Positions 24,874 through 32,283 of a stretch of 32,752 nucleotides of DNA are shown one piece after another. The position numbers and the translations under genes are program-made. Position 1 is the stretch's first letter. Each line of letters opens with the position of its first letter. The stretch spans positions 1 to 32,752 of the forward strand of contig DIVM01000332.1 of the NCBI GenBank assembly GCA_002435835.1. Reading direction: 5' to 3'. The stretch is from Firmicutes bacterium UBA6132 (GTDB lineage Bacteria; Bacillota_A; Clostridia; Tissierellales; Sedimentibacteraceae). The notes under the pieces are model-generated. The model was not told the origin of the DNA. It ran no database searches and was given only the letters and a program-made list of their open reading frames with translations.

Positions 24874-26145
24874 TTATGCTCTTGGAGGTGTTCCTTCTTC
24901 ATTTGCTACAACTGCATCAATTTGGATTAAAGCATCTTCAAGTAAAGCTGATACCCCAACTGTTCTTCTCGCAGGAACACCACCTGGGAAGAATGTTGCG
25001 TAAACTTCGTCTACAGCTTCAATATCTGCGATATTTTTAAGGAATATATTTACTTTAACCACATCTTCCATAGCGTGTTCGATACTTTCTACAATTGCCT
25101 TGATATTTTTTAAGCACTGTCCAGCCTGCTCTTTTATACCGCCAGCTACCATTTCACCTGTTCTTGGATTTATAGGTAATTGAGCTGAAATGTGATTGTA
25201 ATGAGAAAAAGCTACAGTATGTGTAGATAAAGAATTTTTTGGTGCATTTTCAGTGTTGTTTGCTTCTATAATAAGTCCATGCCTGTCTTCAACAGCTTGT
25301 GTAGGTGTACCATCTCCGTGTGACACCACTGCTTCAATTTGTACTAAAGCATCCATAGGTAAAGCTGAAACTGCAACTGTTGTACGCGCAGGGAAATAGG
25401 CTGCAGCTCTGGCGATAGCCGAGTCTGGGAAAAATGTTGTATAAACTTCGTTTACAGCTTCAATATCTGACAGGTTTTTAAGGAAGATATTAATTTTAAC
25501 AATATCGTCAAAAGGAACATCGATACTTTCTAAAATTGCCTTGATATTTTTTAAGCATTGTCCAGCCTGCTCTTTAACGCTGCCAGCTACCAATCTGCCG
25601 GATTTTGGATCAATAGGTAATTGAGCTGAAATATTATTGTAATGCGAGAAAGACACAGTTTGTGTAGATAGAGGACATATTGGCGCATTTGCTGTGTTAT
25701 TAGTTAGCTTTATGAGGTCGCCTGATTGTGGCGCGTTTGGAATTGTACCTTCGCCATTTGAAATAAGTGCTTCAATTTGTACCAAAGCGTCCATAGGTAA
25801 CGCTGCAACAGCTACTGTAGTCCTTGTAGGAACATAGGTTTGGAAGAATGTTTTATAAACTTCGTCTACTGCGTCCATATCTTTGATATTCTTAACGAAT
25901 ACAGTGATTCTAACAACATCGCTCATAACATGGTCAATGCTTTCTACAATTGATTTGATATTTTTAAAGCACTGTTCAGTCTGCTCTTTTACACCACCTG
26001 CTACCAATTTGCCGGATTTTGGATCGATTGGTAATTGAGCTGATAGATTATTGTAATGAGAGAAAGCTACAGTTTGTGAATATGGACCGATACTTTTTGG
26101 AGCCTTTTCCGTATTTCTTGCTAATACTGCGTTATAGTTATTCAT
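24874..26145 (-). CDS. Triple-domain RidA (YjgF/YER057c/UK114) fusion protein
   Basis: A 423-residue protein made of three RidA domains in a row: about 1-135, 149-282 and 297-420. Normal RidA is 125-130 residues and forms a homotrimer with active sites between subunits, deaminating reactive enamines and imines. All three domains keep the substrate-carboxylate Arg (Arg108, Arg254, Arg393 in P-x-R-x-T-V). Only domain 1 keeps the Tyr of GPYSQ; domains 2 and 3 have LSTQ and LSTH. The Glu equivalent to E. coli Glu120 appears as Gln in all three (VQIEA, VQIEA, IQIDA). Domain 2 has a 9-residue insert (DSAIARAAA). It lies between a Gcl-like enzyme and an isomerase gene, with matching hairpins on both sides. 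ATG 26145 follows AAGGGG. Confidence 0.92.
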   Translation of the reverse strand: MNNYNAVLARNTEKAPKSIGPYSQTVAFSHYNNLSAQLPIDPKSGKLVAGGVKEQTEQCFKNIKSIVESIDHVMSDVVRITVFVKNIKDMDAVDEVYKTFFQTYVPTRTTVAVAALPMDALVQIEALISNGEGTIPNAPQSGDLIKLTNNTANAPICPLSTQTVSFSHYNNISAQLPIDPKSGRLVAGSVKEQAGQCLKNIKAILESIDVPFDDIVKINIFLKNLSDIEAVNEVYTTFFPDSAIARAAAYFPARTTVAVSALPMDALVQIEAVVSHGDGTPTQAVEDRHGLIIEANNTENAPKNSLSTHTVAFSHYNHISAQLPINPRTGEMVAGGIKEQAGQCLKNIKAIVESIEHAMEDVVKVNIFLKNIADIEAVDEVYATFFPGGVPARRTVGVSALLEDALIQIDAVVANEEGTPPRA

Positions 26146-26176
26146 GATGGCATTCCCCTTTTAGATTAATTTATAT

Positions 26177-26203
26177 TTTAGGCGTTTGCGAAACGCTGCA
26201 ACC
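26177..26203 (-). repeat. Intercistronic hairpin repeat, copy B (upstream of RidA fusion)
   Basis: TTTAGGCGTTTGCGAAACGC followed by TGCAACC. The stem is GCGTTT (26182-26187) / AAACGC (26191-26196) with a GCG loop. Same order and orientation as copy A at 24828-24857. Confidence 0.65.
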
Positions 26204-26222
26204 CGTGAAAACACATAAAAAT

Positions 26223-27890
26223 TTAATATATAAACTCTTTAACATTTGCTAATGAATTTCCCATGGAGCAGTCAATATTAGGATCACAGATTACATCAAT
26301 AACGGATGGTTTTCCGCTGTTTTGAGCTCGATTAAGTGCTGCACATATTTCATTTGGACTAAAAACTCTTTCACCATAACATCCGAGTCCCTCAGCTACT
26401 TTGACATAATCGATCCATTCTTGATTTTCAGACATTTCTACGGCATATTCATAGCCATATGCATATTTTTGGTTCTGACGAATTAATCCAAGATATGCAT
26501 TATTTATTATAAAAACAATAACCGGCACTTTGTTTTTTGCACATACTGCAAGCTCTCCTAAATGAAAAGAGAATCCGAAATCCCCCATGACAGCAACAGT
26601 TTGTTTATCTGTTGCGATTCCTGCACCAAATGCTGCTGGTAGGTCATATCCAAGTGTACCTGCTCCTCCAGATGGTAAATAATGACGCGGTAAATTTATT
26701 TCCTGTAGTTGTCCAGACCATATTTGAGTAATACCACATCCAGTAGTAAAAATAGCTTCTTTATCTTCGAAATATTTATTTAGCTCTGCAAATGCTCTAT
26801 GAGGATTAATCGGATTTGAGTTATAATCTGTCTTACGTGCAAGTTCCTTTCTCAAATTTGGAATACGCTCTGTTATATCCCAATTGCTTCTTGCATCAAT
26901 ATCATTTAATTCTTCAAGCAAGGCTACTATAGCTTTTTTTGCATCTGATACTATTCCTAAATCAGATTTAAAAATTTTATTGATTTCAGATGGTTCAATA
27001 TTTACATGTATAAACTTTCTGTTTCCCCTATAAACATTTATATCGCCAGTATGACGGTCTGTAAAGCGACATCCTATGCCTAATACTAAATCTGATTCGA
27101 GAAAAACCTTGTTTCCTATTGGTTGACCTACCTGTATACCACAATGACCAGCATTAAGCGGATGGTTAATCGGAATACAACCCTTTGCCATATATGTAGT
27201 AATAACAGGTGTGTTTAGTTTTTCGGCAAGTTTAATGAACTCATTCACTGCATTCGAAAGTATTACACCTCCACCCATAAGCATAATTGGTTTTTTAGAA
27301 ATCTTAATCATCTCAATAACTTTTTTTATGTCTTCATTTTGTGGAGCTGGCACTTCAAATGAAGCAGAAACATATGATTCTGGGTCAAAATTAATTTCAG
27401 AATTCTGTACATCAAGAGGAAGGTCAATAACAACAGGACCTGGTTTTCCTTCTCTTGTTATACGAAATGCTTCTCTTAAAATATCAACTGTTTTATGTTC
27501 ATCTGTTATACAATATGTTTTCTTTGCAACAGGCTCACATATTTTAGCTATATCAACACATTGGAATGCATCATTATTAAGCTGTGAGCGAACTGCTTGA
27601 CCTGTTACTGCAATAAGTGGAATTGAGTCAATGTTACAAGTATAAATACCTGTAACAAAATTTGTAGCACCTGGTCCAGACGTACATAGCGACACTGCCA
27701 TCCTTCCGCTTGCTCGGTAATAACCGCCTGCAGCATGAATACAACATTCTTCATGACGATGAGTATAATGTTTAATGTTAGATTTCGCTAAATAATTATA
27801 AATACCGTTTATGCTTGCTCCAGGTATTCCAAATGCATCTGTTATTCCTTCTAATTCAAAGATTTTTATAATTGCTTCTGATACTTTCAT
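26223..27890 (-). CDS. Glyoxylate-carboligase-like ThDP enzyme retaining the catalytic Glu
   Basis: A 555-residue ThDP-dependent enzyme of the acetohydroxyacid synthase superfamily. Several stretches are Gcl-like: FGIPGASINGIY, SGPGATNFVTGIY, FTDRHTGDINVY, HVNIEPSEINKIF, DLGIVSDAKKA, NNAYLGLIRQNQ and the end SMGNSLANVKEFIY. The ThDP/Mg site is MGDFGFSF followed by INNAY. In E. coli Gcl the ThDP-activating Glu is replaced by Val51 (ARHVEG). Here the aligned position is Glu47 (HRHEEC), as in acetolactate synthase. So it could join two glyoxylates to tartronate semialdehyde, or act on another oxoacid. Context (isomerase, hydroxyacid dehydrogenase, glycerate kinase) favours glyoxylate. ATG 27890 lies 8 bases after AAAGGAG. 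First gene of the cluster. Confidence 0.85.
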   Translation of the reverse strand: MKVSEAIIKIFELEGITDAFGIPGASINGIYNYLAKSNIKHYTHRHEECCIHAAGGYYRASGRMAVSLCTSGPGATNFVTGIYTCNIDSIPLIAVTGQAVRSQLNNDAFQCVDIAKICEPVAKKTYCITDEHKTVDILREAFRITREGKPGPVVIDLPLDVQNSEINFDPESYVSASFEVPAPQNEDIKKVIEMIKISKKPIMLMGGGVILSNAVNEFIKLAEKLNTPVITTYMAKGCIPINHPLNAGHCGIQVGQPIGNKVFLESDLVLGIGCRFTDRHTGDINVYRGNRKFIHVNIEPSEINKIFKSDLGIVSDAKKAIVALLEELNDIDARSNWDITERIPNLRKELARKTDYNSNPINPHRAFAELNKYFEDKEAIFTTGCGITQIWSGQLQEINLPRHYLPSGGAGTLGYDLPAAFGAGIATDKQTVAVMGDFGFSFHLGELAVCAKNKVPVIVFIINNAYLGLIRQNQKYAYGYEYAVEMSENQEWIDYVKVAEGLGCYGERVFSPNEICAALNRAQNSGKPSVIDVICDPNIDCSMGNSLANVKEFIY

Positions 27891-27988
27891 TTTTATTGCT
27901 CCTTTCAAAATTTTATTTATATATATTTAATTAATATATTCATATTGAAGAGTAAAAAAATATTGAAAAACACTAAATCTTCTCAATA

Positions 27989-28095
27989 TAATTTCACATA
28001 GTAAAATTTAATTTCACAACTTAAAATAAAGATATCATTGGCCCGAATAATTGTCAATATACATTAATTTTATTTTTTTTATCCATTATGGATAA
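27989..28095 (-). promoter_or_regulatory. Promoter and putative operators of the glyoxylate cluster
   Basis: Minus-strand -35 TTGACA (28052-28057) and -10 TATCTT (28029-28034), spacer 17. Just downstream, TAATTTCACA occurs twice (27989-27998 and 28009-28018) exactly 20 bp apart, placing both copies on the same face of the helix in the early transcribed region. Upstream of the -35 is a perfect palindrome TTATCCAT-T-ATGGATAA (28079-28095). The layout suggests one repressor and one activator, or one regulator with two site types. No regulator gene is in this stretch. Confidence 0.6.
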
Positions 28096-28327
28096 TGACC
28101 TTAAGCTAAAAAGCTGATATGATTTTTTAGTATTAGTATATATGGAGCTATACAATTAAAATGGGAACTTACAGTAATCAACAGTTATATTGCATATAAA
28201 GCATTCCTAATATTAATACTTAAATTAAAACCATCACAATATCGTTCTTATTTATGAACAAGATCATATCCATAATTATTAGTTTTTTTGTAATTTTAGT
28301 AAATAATAAATATTTAAGGGGGTTTAT
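28096..28327. other. Intergenic region between divergent gcl-like and cupin genes
   Basis: No coding signal. GTTC-TTATTTAT-GAAC near 28244-28259 is a short inverted repeat. AAGGGGG before ATG 28328 is the cupin ribosome site. No tRNA or riboswitch recognised. Confidence 0.4.
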
Positions 28328-28705
28328 ATGATAAAAAAATCAAATGAGTTAAGAATTAAAGACGAACCTAATTTGAAGGGAGGAAAAGGAACTATTAAAG
28401 TAATTAATTTCTTTGAAGAAGAAGAAAGTAATGGTGTAGGAAGATTATTTGGAGTTAGTATCATTCCAGTTGGTTGTTCTATTGGTTATCACAAGCATAT
28501 AGGAGATAATGAAGTATATTATTTTCTAAAAGGTACTGCAAAAGTATGTGATAATGGTAAGGAAGATATATTAGTACCAGGTGACTGCATGGTATGTTTT
28601 GATGGAAATTCCCACAGTATAGAAAATATAGGGGAATGTGATTTGGAATATATTGCACTTATTTTATATTCTAATCAACATGTATTGGAGAACAATGTTC
28701 TATAA
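28328..28705 (+). CDS. Small cupin-2 domain protein
   Basis: A 125-residue single-domain cupin. Cupin motif 1 appears as GYHKHIGDNEVYYFLKGTAK, with two histidines and a glutamate in the usual metal-binding places, and motif 2 as PGDCMVCFDGNSHSIENIG, with the third histidine. It should be a metal-binding beta barrel of unknown substrate. It lies divergent from the glyoxylate cluster and could be a sensor, isomerase or ureidoglycine-type hydrolase, but nothing decides this. ATG 28328 follows AAGGGGG. A hairpin terminator follows. Confidence 0.8.
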   Translation: MIKKSNELRIKDEPNLKGGKGTIKVINFFEEEESNGVGRLFGVSIIPVGCSIGYHKHIGDNEVYYFLKGTAKVCDNGKEDILVPGDCMVCFDGNSHSIENIGECDLEYIALILYSNQHVLENNVL

Positions 28706-28733
28706 AAATTTACATTTATTATCATTATATTTT

Positions 28734-28782
28734 ATTTAGGTGGTTGGTTTCTTTGCTAAAAACTGATTGCCTAAATTTTTTA
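28734..28782 (+). terminator. Terminator after the cupin gene
   Basis: ATTTAGG (28734-28740) pairs with CCTAAAT (28770-28776), and the stem continues inward through several G-T pairs. A T-run starts in the right arm. Confidence 0.6.
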
Positions 28783-28931
28783 TATAATTTACTTTTTTCA
28801 TAAATGCTTATACTAAAGAGTAGTTTGATTTTTTTGCCAAAATTATTTTAACATAATATGATAAAGATAAAATAATTCATTAGCAGTATATGATAATGAA
28901 ATTAAATAATATTTATTATATAATAAAATAT

Positions 28932-30356
28932 ATGAGAAAACGATTACAATTTATAGGGGGTGACATTATAAATTTAGATATACTGATAGAAAATTGTACT
29001 GTAATCACAATGGATAAAATGAGAAGAGTACTTAAAAATACTTGTATAGGCGTTATTGGAGATAAGATAGTTTATTTAGGAGACTTCAATGATAATCTTA
29101 ATGCTGTTAAGGTGATTAAAGGTTCAAGTATGTTAGCAGTTCCAGGTCTTATTGATAGTCATGCACATTCTGGTCATGGTTTATTAAAAAATGTTGAAGA
29201 ATGTGTCATGAATAGAAAAATAATAGATTTGTACCCCAACTTATTTTATGAATATACAACTCAAAAGTTTTGGTTTTCAGAAGCGATGTTATCAGGTATT
29301 GAAAAGCTTAAATTTGGTATTACAACAGGAGTTAGTTTTTTAGGTTCTCATATGAGGTTTGATGAATTAGTGTACGCCGAAGCTCATGTGGAAGGAATGC
29401 TTGGTGTTGGTATTAGAGATATTATGTGCTTAAGTCCACCGAATCCTCCATATCCTAAAAGATTTTCAAAATGGAATGATATGCAAATGTTAGATACCAA
29501 TCAACTTTTGCTTGAGGATTCAATAAACTATATTGAGATGGCAGTTAAAAGATTTAATAGGGTAAATTCTGAATTTACATTTTGTTATCCTTCAACGTCA
29601 TTTATTGGAAATGGCAATGAAAATAGTACTGAAGAAACTAAAATATACAAATTTATTAAGAATTTAGCTGATGAATATGGTACCTACATACATAGTCACT
29701 CATATAAAGGTGAAATAAAATATGTATATGAAAATTTTAAATTTTATAATGAAAAGGTTTTTATTTCTAATTGTAATGATATAAGCTCAGAGGAAATAAA
29801 AATTTTATCTGATTTAGGCGTATCATATTGTATAAGTCCATTTTTAGAAATGCAATCAATGAGATATAGTCCTGTAGTTAAATTATTAAATGAAGGAGTA
29901 AATACAACTTTATGTACAGAAGTAAATAATTCGGATTGCACTTTTGATTTATTTGAAAAAGCAAGGATGCGAGTTTTAATGGGGAGAAGTTATTCTAATA
30001 ATAATTATGCTATTCAACCAGATAAAGCTCTTGAAATGATAACTATAAATGCTGCTAAGGCTCTTGGTCTTGATAATATGATAGGTTCTATAGAAATAGG
30101 CAAAAAGGCTGATATAACATTAATAGATATAGAAAAACCACATCTCTATCCTTTATGGCAGAACCCCATTAATCTTATATATCAAGTTAGTGGTCACGAT
30201 GTTGATACTGTAATTGTAGATGGTCGTGTATTAATGGAGAAAAGAATACTTACCCAGCTTAATGAAAAAAAAATATTGAATTCTGCACAGAATGAGGCCC
30301 AAAAAGTGTTGTTAAGAGAAGGTGTAAAAGAGTATTTAGAATTATTAACAGTATAA
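28932..30356 (+). CDS. Amidohydrolase-superfamily protein (ATZ/TRZ/SsnA-like) with altered metal ligands
   Basis: About 465-475 residues with the amidohydrolase TIM barrel and flanking beta-sandwich ends (GKKADITLIDIEKPHLYPLW is a typical close). The first metal pair is intact: DSHAHSGHG. A third His is in YIHSHSYKGE. The expected fourth His (normally in an xxHC segment) is Asn in VFISNCND (codon 29769), and the usual metal Asp of LGTD is Glu in LCTEVNNSD (codon 29919). Activity may be changed or lost. Start is unclear: AGGGGGTGA at 28955-28963 is followed by ATT, ATA, AAT and no normal start. ATG 28932 and 28890 have no ribosome site. Homologues begin at LDILIENCTVITMD, so an ATA at 28968 is the likely position. 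Next to dpp-like genes. Confidence 0.75.
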   Translation: MRKRLQFIGGDIINLDILIENCTVITMDKMRRVLKNTCIGVIGDKIVYLGDFNDNLNAVKVIKGSSMLAVPGLIDSHAHSGHGLLKNVEECVMNRKIIDLYPNLFYEYTTQKFWFSEAMLSGIEKLKFGITTGVSFLGSHMRFDELVYAEAHVEGMLGVGIRDIMCLSPPNPPYPKRFSKWNDMQMLDTNQLLLEDSINYIEMAVKRFNRVNSEFTFCYPSTSFIGNGNENSTEETKIYKFIKNLADEYGTYIHSHSYKGEIKYVYENFKFYNEKVFISNCNDISSEEIKILSDLGVSYCISPFLEMQSMRYSPVVKLLNEGVNTTLCTEVNNSDCTFDLFEKARMRVLMGRSYSNNNYAIQPDKALEMITINAAKALGLDNMIGSIEIGKKADITLIDIEKPHLYPLWQNPINLIYQVSGHDVDTVIVDGRVLMEKRILTQLNEKKILNSAQNEAQKVLLREGVKEYLELLTV

Positions 30357-30416
30357 TAGTTTGATATTTAATTTTAAAAATCAATGTCACTTTTTAATAC
30401 ATTAAAGGAGGAAAAA

Positions 30417-31340
30417 ATGCTTAAATATATTTTAAAAAGATGCTTATCGCTTGTTCTCGTGTTAGTAGGTGTTTCAATAATAGTATTTACATTGTTATAT
30501 ATGACACCTGGTGACCCTGTTAAATTAATGTTAGGAGAATCTGCTGCCCCAGAAGCTAAGGAACAATTAAGAGAAGAATTAGGTTTAAATGACCCATTTT
30601 TAGTACAATACTTTAATTATGCTAAAGGTATTGTATTACACCAAGATTTTGGAATATCTTATGTAACGAAAAGACCAGTTATAAGTGATATTATAAACGT
30701 ATTTCCAAATACTGTAATGTTAGCTTTTTCTGCTATAATTATTGCTATAGTATTAGGAATAATATTAGGAATTATATCTGCTGTAAAACAATATTCACTT
30801 ATTGATAATTTTGTAATGGCGTTTGCTTTAATTGGTACATCTGCACCAATATTTTGGATAGGTATTTTAATGATTTTATTTTTCTCAGTTAAGCTTGGAT
30901 GGTTTCCACCATCAGGTTATGGAACAATAAAACAGATGATAATGCCAGCTGTAGCACTTGGTATGCAGAGTACAGCAATGATAGCAAGAATGACTAGGTC
31001 TAGTATGCTCGAGGTTATAAGACAAGATTTTGTTAAAACAGCAAGGGCAAAGGGACAAAAAGAATTAGTTGTAATTTTAAGTCATGTACTTAGAAATGCT
31101 CTTATTCCTATAATAACAGTTGTTGGTTTGCAGTTTGGTACACTTCTTGGAGGTGCACTATTAACAGAAACAGTCTTTTCCATACCAGGGTTAGGAAGGT
31201 TAATGGTTGAATCTATAAAAATGAGAGATTATCCAATTGTTCAAGGTAGTGTTTTGTTTATAGCGGCATGTTTTAGTCTTGTTAACTTACTGGTTGATTT
31301 GTTATATGTGGCTGTTGATCCAAGACTTACAAGGGACTAA
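30417..31340 (+). CDS. ABC transporter permease, DppB/OppB type
   Basis: A 307-residue inner-membrane permease of the peptide/nickel importer class. It has the N-terminal TM helix LSLVLVLVGVSIIVFTLLY, the DppB signature MTPGDPVKLMLG, a periplasmic domain (GLNDPFLVQYFNYAKGIV), five further helices and the EAA loop ARMTRSSMLEVIRQDFVKTA with ARAKG, which contacts the ATPase. It ends DPRLTRD, as usual. ATG 30417 follows AAAGGAGG. An upstream in-frame ATG at 30384 has no ribosome site. It lies 60 bases after the amidohydrolase gene and 35 before its partner, so one operon is likely. The substrate is unknown; no binding protein gene lies in the window. Confidence 0.93.
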   Translation: MLKYILKRCLSLVLVLVGVSIIVFTLLYMTPGDPVKLMLGESAAPEAKEQLREELGLNDPFLVQYFNYAKGIVLHQDFGISYVTKRPVISDIINVFPNTVMLAFSAIIIAIVLGIILGIISAVKQYSLIDNFVMAFALIGTSAPIFWIGILMILFFSVKLGWFPPSGYGTIKQMIMPAVALGMQSTAMIARMTRSSMLEVIRQDFVKTARAKGQKELVVILSHVLRNALIPIITVVGLQFGTLLGGALLTETVFSIPGLGRLMVESIKMRDYPIVQGSVLFIAACFSLVNLLVDLLYVAVDPRLTRD

Positions 31341-31375
31341 ATAATTAAAACAATAATTGAAAGGAGAATGTCAAC

Positions 31376-32263
31376 ATGAAAGTAGAGAGAGTAAACATTA
31401 AAATAAAAAATAAATCCAAGAGTAAAAGCCAGTTTTCAATGGTAATGAAATCACTTAAACGTAATAAAGTGGCCATGTTAGGTCTTATAATACTTTTGAT
31501 ATTGTTATTTTTAGCTGTATTTTCCGATGTTATTGCACCGTATAGTTACGAAAAACAGGATTTACAAAATGCATATCAACACCCAAATGCAAAATACATA
31601 TTTGGAACGGATGAATTTGGTAGGGATATATTTAGTAGGGTTATTTTTGGAGCAAGAATTTCACTTATGGTAGGTTTTATATCTGTTGGTATAGCTTTAT
31701 TAATAGGTGGAATATTAGGTGCTATATCAGGATTTTATGGTGGACGTATAGATAATATAATAATGAGATTTATGGATGTACTGTTAGCAATACCACAGAC
31801 ATTATTAGCAATAGCTATAGTTGCAGCACTTGGAGCGGGTTTGATAAATTTAATGATAGCTGTTGGTATATCATCGATTCCAAACTATGCAAGAATAGTT
31901 AGAGCATCTGTAATGACAATAAGAGGAGAAGAATATATAGAAGCTGCAAGAGCTTCAGGTACAAATGATGTGACAATAATATTAAAACATATATTGCCAA
32001 ATTGTGTTGCACCAGTAATAGTTCAAGTAACTCTTGGAATTGCAGGGGCTATATTAACAGCAGCAGGAATGAGCTTTATAGGACTTGGAATACAACCACC
32101 AGTTCCAGAATGGGGTTCAATGCTTTCAAGTGGTAGGGATTATATTAGGGGATATGCTTATATGACTATGTTCCCAGGTGTTGCAATAATAACAACAGTT
32201 TTATCCCTAAACTTACTTGGGGATGGATTAAGAGATGCACTAGATCCTAAACTTAAAAATTAA
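31376..32263 (+). CDS. ABC transporter permease, DppC/OppC type
   Basis: A 295-residue partner permease. A cytosolic N-terminus (residues 1-25, lysine-rich) precedes the first helix. The OppC N-terminal segment HPNAKYIFGTDEFGRDIFSR is diagnostic, followed by five helices and the EAA loop SVMTIRGEEYIEAARASG. The end GDGLRDALDPKLKN is typical of DppC. ATG 31376 follows GAAAGGAG. With the preceding DppB-type gene and the ATPase starting 20 bases downstream, it forms an importer for peptides or similar solutes, possibly the substrate of the neighbouring amidohydrolase-like protein. Confidence 0.94.
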   Translation: MKVERVNIKIKNKSKSKSQFSMVMKSLKRNKVAMLGLIILLILLFLAVFSDVIAPYSYEKQDLQNAYQHPNAKYIFGTDEFGRDIFSRVIFGARISLMVGFISVGIALLIGGILGAISGFYGGRIDNIIMRFMDVLLAIPQTLLAIAIVAALGAGLINLMIAVGISSIPNYARIVRASVMTIRGEEYIEAARASGTNDVTIILKHILPNCVAPVIVQVTLGIAGAILTAAGMSFIGLGIQPPVPEWGSMLSSGRDYIRGYAYMTMFPGVAIITTVLSLNLLGDGLRDALDPKLKN

Positions 32264-32283
32264 TTCCATAAGGTGGTGAAAAG

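Noticed and set aside
24874..26145. Three separate ridA genes joined by an assembly collapse
   Set aside because: The three domains differ clearly in sequence, insertions and key residues, and the linkers are in frame and distinct.
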